A stretch of 64,000 nt of DNA, from positions 62,001-126,000 of the forward strand of contig CAZPHC010000017.1 of assembly GCA_964586155.1 (NCBI GenBank), given 5' to 3'. Position 1 is the stretch's first letter, and every line of letters starts with the position of its first letter. Under the pieces are notes generated by a model. It was given only the letters and a program-made list of their open reading frames with translations. It had not been told where the DNA came from and searched no databases. This stretch comes from SXNM01 sp964586155. Its GTDB lineage: Bacteria; Myxococcota_A; UBA9042. This document shows, piece after piece, positions 25,317-31,903 of the stretch. Position numbers and translations under genes: made by a program.

Positions 25317-25793
25317 ATGACCCACGCCCCCTCTGCCCCGCCGCTCGCGCCGACGATCCAGCGCGCCATCCGCCACGACGGCGCCGGCGCGCTCGCCCAC
25401 TACCCACACGCGGTGCGCGTCGGCGACCTGGTCTTCGTCAGCGGCACCAGCTCGCGGCGACCCGACGGCAGCCACGAGGGCGTCGAGCTCTTGCGCGACG
25501 CCTCTGGCGCGGTGGTCGAGGCCCGCTTCGACACCAAGGCCCAGACCGCGGCGGTGCTGCGCAACATCGACGGCCACCTCGCCAGCGTCGGTCTCGGCCT
25601 CGCCGACCTCGTCGACGCCACGGTCTTCCTGGTCGACATGGCCGACTACGCCGCGATGAACGCGGCCTGGAACGAGGCCTTCCCCGACCCCCGCGCCGCG
25701 CCCGCACGCACCACCGTGGCTGTCGCGGCGCTGCCGCATCCGAACCTGCGGGTCGAGATCAAGGCGACCGCCGCCGGTGCCGCTCGTCGCTGA
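25317..25793 (+). CDS. Rid-family protein, probable 2-aminomuconate deaminase
   Basis: This 158-residue protein is a YjgF/YER057c/Rid-type fold. The conserved Arg is R131 in PART, and the C-terminal acidic residue is E147 (VEIKA). The segment VSGTSSRRPDGS at 41-52 is characteristic of 2-aminomuconate deaminases such as AmnD, and the protein is longer than the usual 125-130-residue RidA. It should hydrolyse the amino group of 2-aminomuconate to give 4-oxalocrotonate. It lies 30 bp after the semialdehyde dehydrogenase gene and 57 bp before the hydratase, in the order expected for a 2-aminophenol pathway. A general enamine/imine deaminase is the alternative. Confidence 0.75.
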   Translation: MTHAPSAPPLAPTIQRAIRHDGAGALAHYPHAVRVGDLVFVSGTSSRRPDGSHEGVELLRDASGAVVEARFDTKAQTAAVLRNIDGHLASVGLGLADLVDATVFLVDMADYAAMNAAWNEAFPDPRAAPARTTVAVAALPHPNLRVEIKATAAGAARR

Positions 25794-25850
25794 TCGTCCC
25801 CTCGGCCGTCGCCGCGACGGCGTCGCCCCGTCCCGCCCAGGAGTGCCCCG

Positions 25851-26699
25851 ATGCCCGCCACGCGATTCGACATGCTGCAGACCCCCGCGCTCACGGGCAT
25901 GGGTCCCCTCTCGCTCGACGAGGCCCAGGTCGACGCCCTCGCCGCCGAGCTCGACGCCGCGTTGACCAGCGCCGAGGCGGTGCCGCCCCTGGTCGGCCGG
26001 ATCGACGGCTTCACCCTGGCCGACGCCTACGCCGTCGCCGGGGCGGGGCTGCGCCTGCGCGAGAAGCGTGGTGCCCGCCGGATCGGCGCCAAGATCGGCC
26101 TGACCAGCGCTGCCGTCCAGCGCCAGCTCGGCGTCGACAGCCCCGACTTCGGCGGTTTGCTCGACACGATGGCGGTCGCCGACGGGGGCGTGTTCTCGCT
26201 CTCGGGCGCCATCGCCGCACGCGCCGAGGCCGAGATCGCGTTCGTGCTCGGCGCCGACCTGCCGCGCACCGGCCACACCGCGGCGTCGGTGCTGCGCGCG
26301 ATCGCCTACGCCCTGCCGGCGATCGAGATCGTCGACTCGCGCGTGGCGAACTGGAAGATCGGCCTGCTCGACACCATCGCCGACAACGCCAGCTCGAGCG
26401 CGTTCGTCCTCGGCAGCCGGCCAGTCGCGGTGGCCGACTTCGACCCCGTGCTCTGCGGCATGACGCTCAAGCGCAACGGCGAGGTCGTGTCCACCGGCGC
26501 CGGTGCCGCTTGCTTGGGTTCGCCGATCGCCGCGGTCTGCTGGCTGGCCGAGGTCATGGGCCGGCTCGGTGAGCCGCTGCGCGCCGGCGACGTCGTGCTC
26601 TCGGGCGCGCTCGGTCCGGTCGTGCCACTCGCGGTCGGCGACGCGCTGCGGGCCGAGATCTCGGGCCTCGGCCACGTCAGCTTCCGCGTCGGCGCCTGA
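25851..26699 (+). CDS. 2-oxopent-4-enoate hydratase, MhpD/DmpE type
   Basis: This 282-residue protein belongs to the FAH-fold hydratase/decarboxylase group. Motifs seen are RRIGAKIGLTSAAVQRQLGV with PDFGGLL, EAEIAF, NWKIGLLDTIADNASSSAF, LGSPIAAVCWLA and the C-terminal SGALGPVV. The last is the form seen in hydratases (TGALGPMV in MhpD) and not the SGG form of 4-oxalocrotonate decarboxylases. It should add water to 2-hydroxypenta-2,4-dienoate to give 4-hydroxy-2-oxovalerate, the substrate of the aldolase encoded at 29201. AGGAG five to six bases before the ATG supports the start. The decarboxylase expected to work just before it is not encoded in the window. Confidence 0.85.
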   Translation: MPATRFDMLQTPALTGMGPLSLDEAQVDALAAELDAALTSAEAVPPLVGRIDGFTLADAYAVAGAGLRLREKRGARRIGAKIGLTSAAVQRQLGVDSPDFGGLLDTMAVADGGVFSLSGAIAARAEAEIAFVLGADLPRTGHTAASVLRAIAYALPAIEIVDSRVANWKIGLLDTIADNASSSAFVLGSRPVAVADFDPVLCGMTLKRNGEVVSTGAGAACLGSPIAAVCWLAEVMGRLGEPLRAGDVVLSGALGPVVPLAVGDALRAEISGLGHVSFRVGA

Positions 26700-26747
26700 T
26701 CGCCGGTCTCCGTCGCGGCGGCGGTCGTCAGCGCGGCGCGCGACGGG

Positions 26748-28049
26748 CTACTTGCAGTAGGTGGCGTAATCGGCGCAGCAGTCGCCCTGCTGGGTGCAGA
26801 TGCTGTCGCAGTAGCAGGTGCCGCCCGACGAGTTCTTGCTCGAGCCGCCGCAATGGCCCTGGCAGCCGACCGAGGCGACGAAGCCGTCGCTGCTGTCGAA
26901 GCCGCTGCCGTCGCTCCAGACTTCGCTGTCCGGGCCGGTCTCGCTGCCGCCCCAGGTGTCGTCGCTCCAGGTGTCGTTGCCCCAGGTGTCGGTCGTGCCG
27001 CCGTCGCCGGGGATGCCGCTTCCGCCCGTGCACGCATAGTAGTCCGCGTCGCAATTCTGCGCGAGGCAGCTGGTGCAGCCGGGGCTCATCGGGTCCATCG
27101 CGCAGTACGAGATGCACTTCTTGACGCCGCAATGGCCCTTGTAGGCTGCGAAACACCCTGCGCAGTACGGCGTGACGGCCTTGCCCGCGATGTAGATGTT
27201 CGCCGAGATGCACTGCTGGATGCACTGGATCTGCTCGTCGGCGGTGGTCTTGGCGAGGCAGCCCTTCGACAGCGTGCAGTCCTGGATGATCGACGCGACC
27301 TGCGCCGTCGCGCTGGCGCTGGTGCTGAGGAGGTTCAGAAAGGCCTTGTCGCTGCTGGCGAGGCATTGGTACGCGCTGACCTGCACGACGTCGGACGTCG
27401 CGTCCTGCCACGTGTCGTTGCCCTGCCACGTGTCGTTGCCCTGCCACGTGTCGTTGCCCTGCCACGTGTCGCTGCCCTGCCACGTGTCGTTGTCCTGCCA
27501 CGTGTCGTTGTCCTGCCACGTGTCGTTGTCCTGCCACGTGTCGTTGTCCTGCCACGTGTCGCCCTGCAGCGTGTCCGCGACGTCGACGCCCGCCGAGTCG
27601 AAGTCGGTGCCGTCCACGCCGATCACGTCGGACGACGCGCTGCCATCGCCCTCGCCGCCCGCGTCGCCCGAGGTCGCGTCCAGATCGCCCGCGCCCGTGC
27701 CGTCGCTGCTCGTGGCGTCGACGGTCGTGTTGGCCGCCGCGCACGAGGCCGTCTTCTTCGGCGGCGCGTTGACGTCTGCGATCTCGACGCAATAGCTGCC
27801 GCCGGTGCAGGCGCTGACCTCGATCCAGGTCTTGCTCGTCGCGTCGCAGCGCACATGCAGCGTGCCCATGCCCGCCAGCGCGCAGGCGTCGGCGCTGACG
27901 TTCGGATCGCAGATGCCGCCCGGCGCTCCGCCCGAGTAGGCGACGCCTCCGCCGCCTCCGGCGCTGGAACCGCAGCCCGGCCCCGAGGCCAGCGTGAGCG
28001 CGGCCAGGACCAGGGCAGAACGAGACCATCGTAGCAATTGCAGGGACAT
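26748..28049 (-). CDS. Lipoprotein with nine DTWQ repeats and a somatomedin-B-like C-terminus
   Basis: This 433-residue lipoprotein (lipobox near SGPGC) starts at 28049, where GGAG lies nine bases upstream. After a Cys-containing domain (about 40-100) comes an Asp/Gly/Ser linker with nine six-residue repeats of the type DTWQ(D/G)N. A Cys-rich middle part follows (CLASSDK, CIQQCISANIY, CAGCFAAYKGHC, CTSCLAQNC), then a short Trp-Asp-rich linker. The last 25 residues carry the spacing CYCDSxCxxxGDCCADYxxYC, the signature of somatomedin-B-like domains. Such domains mediate protein binding in eukaryotic extracellular proteins. The gene lies opposite to, and between, the hydratase and acetaldehyde dehydrogenase genes. 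Function is unknown; surface exposure is inferred. Confidence 0.8.
   Translation of the reverse strand: MSLQLLRWSRSALVLAALTLASGPGCGSSAGGGGGVAYSGGAPGGICDPNVSADACALAGMGTLHVRCDATSKTWIEVSACTGGSYCVEIADVNAPPKKTASCAAANTTVDATSSDGTGAGDLDATSGDAGGEGDGSASSDVIGVDGTDFDSAGVDVADTLQGDTWQDNDTWQDNDTWQDNDTWQDNDTWQGSDTWQGNDTWQGNDTWQGNDTWQDATSDVVQVSAYQCLASSDKAFLNLLSTSASATAQVASIIQDCTLSKGCLAKTTADEQIQCIQQCISANIYIAGKAVTPYCAGCFAAYKGHCGVKKCISYCAMDPMSPGCTSCLAQNCDADYYACTGGSGIPGDGGTTDTWGNDTWSDDTWGGSETGPDSEVWSDGSGFDSSDGFVASVGCQGHCGGSSKNSSGGTCYCDSICTQQGDCCADYATYCK
27404..27565 (-). repeat. 18-bp in-frame tandem repeat, nine copies (DTWQ units)
   Basis: Nine copies of an 18-bp unit encode (D/G)(N/S)DTWQ. On the plus strand each copy contains TGCCACGTGTCG. 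Base-level identity is very high, and two sub-blocks differ (TTGTCC against TTGCCC), which suggests recent block duplication. Confidence 0.9.
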
Positions 28050-28241
28050 CACGGCACTCCGTCGGGTTGGGCCCACTCGCATTCGGCGCCGACTGTACCA
28101 AGTCTCGGCGACGACAAAAGGGGCGACAGCATTTCTCGGGCCGCGTTCCGCCACGCCGATTGCCGCCGCCAGGGCGCTGTGGTCGAATCACGCCAGTCAT
28201 CAGCGGCAGCGGCACCAGGGCTGCCTTTGCGGGGAGTTGTC

Positions 28242-29204
28242 ATGGACGCGAACGACGCTCGCGCCGCGATCGAGGGCCCGCCCGTCGGGGTCGCGATCCT
28301 CGGCAGCGGCCACATCGGCACCGATCTCGCCGCGAAGCTCGGCCGCTCACGCACCATGCGGCTGCTGGCGATGGCGGGCATCGACGCCGACAGCCCCGGC
28401 CTCGCGCGCGCCGCCGCCGCCGGGGTCTGGACCACGGCCGAGGGGCTCGAAGGCCTGCGCGGCAGCCCGGCCTGGCCCGACGTCGCCATCGTCTTCGACG
28501 CCACCAGCGCCGGCGCCCACCTGGCGCACGCGCCCGTGCTGCGCGCCGACGGCAAGCTCGCCGTCGACCTGACGCCCGCCGCGCTCGGGCCCTTCGTCGT
28601 GCCGGTGGCCAACGAGGCTACGTTCGCACGCGCACACAACGTCAACATGGTCACCTGTGGCGGCCAGGCGACGATCCCCATCGTCTGGGCCGCGAGCGGG
28701 CTGACGCAGGTCCACTACGCCGAGATCGTGGCCGCGATCGCGAGCCGATCGGCCGGGCCCGGCACGCGCGCCAACATCGACGAGTTCACCCGCACCACCG
28801 CGCGCGGCCTCGAGGTCGTCGGCGGCGCCCGCAAGGGCAAGGCGATCATCGTGCTCAACCCCGCAGAGCCGCCCGTGGTCATGCGCGACACGGTGCACCT
28901 GCTGGTCGCGCCCTGCGATCCGGCCGCGCTCATCGCCCGCATCGAGGCCGTGATCGCCGAGGTCGCGGCCTATGTGCCCGGCTACCGGCTGGCGGCGCCG
29001 ATCGTGCACCAAGCCGTGGCGTCGGCCCGGATCCCCGGCCTCGGCGAGGTCAGCGGTCTGCACGTCACCGTGCTGCTCGAGGTCGAGGGCGCCGGCGATT
29101 GGCTGCCGCGCCACGCCGGCAACCTCGACATCATGACCGCCGCGGCCGTGCGCGTCGGCGAGCTGCTGGCCGCCGCCCGGCAGCCCCAAGGAGGTGGCCG
29201 ATGA
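28242..29204 (+). CDS. Acetaldehyde dehydrogenase (acylating), DmpF/MhpF type
   Basis: This 320-residue protein has the NAD-binding motif AILGSGHIGTDL (18-29) and the nucleophile C139 in TCGGQAT, both as in DmpF/MhpF/BphJ. It converts the acetaldehyde made by the neighbouring aldolase into acetyl-CoA. The two enzymes form a substrate-channelling complex in known systems. GGGGAG five bases before ATG sets the start at 28242; the longer open frame upstream lacks a sensible start. Its stop overlaps the aldolase start (ATGA), which indicates coupled expression. An acetyl-CoA-forming role as the last step of the meta-cleavage pathway is well supported by the neighbours. Confidence 0.93.
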   Translation: MDANDARAAIEGPPVGVAILGSGHIGTDLAAKLGRSRTMRLLAMAGIDADSPGLARAAAAGVWTTAEGLEGLRGSPAWPDVAIVFDATSAGAHLAHAPVLRADGKLAVDLTPAALGPFVVPVANEATFARAHNVNMVTCGGQATIPIVWAASGLTQVHYAEIVAAIASRSAGPGTRANIDEFTRTTARGLEVVGGARKGKAIIVLNPAEPPVVMRDTVHLLVAPCDPAALIARIEAVIAEVAAYVPGYRLAAPIVHQAVASARIPGLGEVSGLHVTVLLEVEGAGDWLPRHAGNLDIMTAAAVRVGELLAAARQPQGGGR

Positions 29205-30229
29205 GCCCGCGCCGCTTGATCCTGCACGACGTCACCCTGCGCGACGGCATGCACGCCCTGGGCCACCAGATCACGGTCGAGCAGATGGTCGCCGTCGCGC
29301 GCAAGATCGACGAGGCCGGCGTCGACCTGATCGAGATCAGCCACGGCGATGGCCTCGGCGGCGGCTCGCTGAACTACGGCTTCTCGCGCCACGACGAGCA
29401 GGACTACCTCGAGGCGGTCGCGGCCGTGCTGACGACGACGCGCATGGGCGTACTGCTGTTGCCGGGCATCGGCACCGCCGATGACCTGCACATGGCCCAC
29501 GCCGCCGGGGCGCGCAACGTGCGCGTGGCGACGCACAGCACCGAGGCCGACATCTCGCGCCAGCACATCGAGCTCGGCCGCAAGCTGGGCATGGACACCG
29601 TCGGCTTCTTGATGATGGCGCACCGCACGCCGATCGAGCGCCTGGTGGCCGAGGCGCGCAAGATGGAGTCCTACGGCGCGCATTGCGTCTACGTCGTCGA
29701 CTCGGCCGGCGCCATGGACCTGCACGACGCCCGGACCCGCGTCGAGGCGCTCAAGGACGCGCTCGGCTGCCAGGTCGGCTTCCACAACCACGACAACCTC
29801 GGCCTCGGCGTGGCCAACACCCTGGTCGCCATCGAAGCCGGGGCCGACCGCGTCGACGCCAGCCTCGCGGGCCTCGGCGCCGGCGCCGGCAACTGCAAGC
29901 TCGAGGTCCTGGTCGCCGCGCTCGACCGCGGCAAGCAGCGCCTCGGCGTCGAGGTCGGGGCCCGGCTCTACCCGCTGATCGACGCCGCCGACCAGATCGT
30001 GCGGCCGATGATGCAGCGCCCGGTGCAGATCGACGGCCGGGCGCTGGTCCTGGGCTGGGCCGGCGTCTACTCGAGCTTCTTGATCCACGCCGAGCGCGCC
30101 GCCGAGCGCTTCGGCGTCGACGCGCGCGACATCCTGGTCGAGCTCGGCCGCCGCGGCATGGTCGGCGGCCAGGAGGACATGATCGTCGACGTCGCGCTGG
30201 CGCTGGCGGCGGCGCGGAGCGCGCCATGA
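29201..30229 (+). CDS. 4-hydroxy-2-oxovalerate aldolase, DmpG/MhpE type
   Basis: This 342-residue protein carries the HMG-lyase-like aldolase motifs: VTLRDGMHALGHQ (11-23, with R14 and metal ligand D15, and His21 in the position of the catalytic base), and FHNHDN at 194-199 with two metal-binding His. It cleaves 4-hydroxy-2-oxovalerate into pyruvate and acetaldehyde using a divalent metal. The start overlaps the dehydrogenase stop by four bases, and its own stop overlaps the transporter start by four bases. It should form a complex with the product of the preceding gene. Confidence 0.94.
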   Translation: MSPRRLILHDVTLRDGMHALGHQITVEQMVAVARKIDEAGVDLIEISHGDGLGGGSLNYGFSRHDEQDYLEAVAAVLTTTRMGVLLLPGIGTADDLHMAHAAGARNVRVATHSTEADISRQHIELGRKLGMDTVGFLMMAHRTPIERLVAEARKMESYGAHCVYVVDSAGAMDLHDARTRVEALKDALGCQVGFHNHDNLGLGVANTLVAIEAGADRVDASLAGLGAGAGNCKLEVLVAALDRGKQRLGVEVGARLYPLIDAADQIVRPMMQRPVQIDGRALVLGWAGVYSSFLIHAERAAERFGVDARDILVELGRRGMVGGQEDMIVDVALALAAARSAP

Positions 30230-31791
30230 GCAGCGACGCCGCGCCCGTCCGGCCCAAGCTGGCGCTGCTCGGCGCGGCGATGGGGCTCGCGGTCTGGTTC
30301 CTCGCGCCGCTGCCGGCGCAGGCGGCGGCGATGGCCGGGATCGCGCTGTGGATGGCGGCGTGGTGGCTGACCGAGGCGGTGCCGATCCCGGTGACGTCGT
30401 TGCTGCCGCTGGTCCTGCTGCCGGCCGCGGGCATCGCCAAGCTCGGCGCGGTCGGGGCCTCGTTCGGCAACCCGGTGATCTACCTCTTCCTCGGTGGCTT
30501 CCTGCTCGCGCTCGGACTCGAGGAATGCGGGCTGCATCGGCGGATCGCGCTGCATATCGTCTCGGCGCTCGGCGACCGGCCACGGCTGCTGGTGCTCGGC
30601 TTCTTCGCCGCCAGCGGTGCCATCAGCATGTGGATCTCCAACACCGCGACCGCGATGCTGATGCTGCCGATCGCGATGAGCATCCTCGGCGATCCCGAGC
30701 ACGACGCCGCCGCCGACGCTGCGGCCGGCAGCCAGGCCGGCGCGGCGCAGACCTGGGCGGCCCCGGGCCTCGGCCCGCGCGCGCGGCTCGGTGTCGCGAC
30801 CATGCTCGCCATCGCCTACGGCGCCAGCATCGGCGGCATGGCGACGCTGGTCGGCACGGCGCCGAACCTCGTGCTGGTCGCGCAGCTGGCGAAGATCTTC
30901 CCGCAGGCGCCGACCATCGGCTTTGGCCAGTGGATGGCGTTCGCGTTGCCGTTCGTCGTGCTCTACATCGCGATCGGCTGGTGGCTGCTCGTCGGGCCGC
31001 TGCTGCGCATCCCGGCGCGCGGCATCGGCCCCGGCACCGAGGCCGTGCGCCACGAGCTCGCCGCGCTCGGGCCGATGCGCCGCGACGAGCGCCTGGCCGC
31101 CGCCGTCTTCGCCGTCGTCGCGCTCGCTTGGGTCGCTGGCGACGACCTGCGCCTGGGCGAGACGCTGACGCTGACGGGCTGGCGCAGCGCGCTCGGCCTG
31201 CCCGAGGTCGCCGACGGTGCGGTCGCGGTCGCCGGCGCCGTCGTGCTCTTCGTGCTGCCGTCGAGCGATCGACCCGGTCGGCCGCTGCTCGGCTGGGACG
31301 CCACCCGGCGCCTGCCCTGGGGGCTGCTGCTGCTCTTTGGCGGCGGCTTCGCGCTGGCCGACGGCTTCGGCAAGTCCGGGCTCTCGGCCACGATCGGCGA
31401 CGCGCTCGGCGTGCTCGGCGGCCAGCCGCTCTGGGCCGTGCTGACAGCGGTCACCGCCGGCCTCTGCGCCCTGACCGAGCTGACCAGCAACACCGCGACG
31501 ACCACGCTGGTCCTGCCGATCCTCGCGCAGCTCGGCGTCGCGATCGGCGCGGATCCACGGGCCCTGATGGTCGCGGCCACGCTGGCGGCGAGCTGCGCCT
31601 TCATGTTGCCGGTCGCCACCCCGCCCAACGCCATCGTCTTCGGCTCGGGGCGGGTCACGATCGCCCAGATGGCGCGGGTCGGCCTCTGGTTCAACGTCGT
31701 CGGCGTCCTGCTCGTCGTGGTCGTGGTCCGGTTGCTCGGCGGCCCCCTGCTCGGCATCGACTGGGCGGTGTTGCCGGCGTGGGCGCAGTAG
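30226..31791 (+). CDS. DASS/SLC13-type sodium-coupled anion transporter
   Basis: This 521-residue inner-membrane protein has about a dozen hydrophobic segments. The two sodium-site Ser-Asn-Thr motifs of the divalent anion:sodium symporter family are at 138-140 (ISNTAT) and 421-423 (TSNTAT). LTEAVPIPVTSLLPL and the terminal PVATPPNAIVFGSG are also family signatures. These carriers import dicarboxylates or related anions. The gene overlaps the aldolase stop (ATGA), so it is part of the catabolic unit and may import the acid substrate of the pathway. A polar Ala/Asp insert at about 155-175 lies in a loop. The substrate is not readable from sequence. Confidence 0.88.
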   Translation: MSSDAAPVRPKLALLGAAMGLAVWFLAPLPAQAAAMAGIALWMAAWWLTEAVPIPVTSLLPLVLLPAAGIAKLGAVGASFGNPVIYLFLGGFLLALGLEECGLHRRIALHIVSALGDRPRLLVLGFFAASGAISMWISNTATAMLMLPIAMSILGDPEHDAAADAAAGSQAGAAQTWAAPGLGPRARLGVATMLAIAYGASIGGMATLVGTAPNLVLVAQLAKIFPQAPTIGFGQWMAFALPFVVLYIAIGWWLLVGPLLRIPARGIGPGTEAVRHELAALGPMRRDERLAAAVFAVVALAWVAGDDLRLGETLTLTGWRSALGLPEVADGAVAVAGAVVLFVLPSSDRPGRPLLGWDATRRLPWGLLLLFGGGFALADGFGKSGLSATIGDALGVLGGQPLWAVLTAVTAGLCALTELTSNTATTTLVLPILAQLGVAIGADPRALMVAATLAASCAFMLPVATPPNAIVFGSGRVTIAQMARVGLWFNVVGVLLVVVVVRLLGGPLLGIDWAVLPAWAQ

Positions 31792-31845
31792 CGCCAGGCC
31801 TCGCCGTCGCGGCCGCCGCCGCGTCGCCCTCGGCGCCGCTCTGGG

Positions 31846-31903
31846 GCCGCTCAGGGGCTGCGCAGGCGCCGCTCAGGGGCTGCTCAGGCGCCGCTCACGG
31901 GCC
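31846..31903. repeat. 22-bp tandem repeat at a convergent gene junction
   Basis: Two near-identical 22-bp units (GCCGCTCAGGGGCTG followed by a short tail) and a partial third lie between the transporter and the convergent lipoprotein gene. The lipoprotein stop codon falls inside the third unit. The unit length is not a multiple of three. Confidence 0.7.

Noticed and set aside
27404..27565. CRISPR-like array
   Set aside because: The nine repeats are directly adjacent without spacers and encode an in-frame DTWQ series, so this is a coding tandem repeat.
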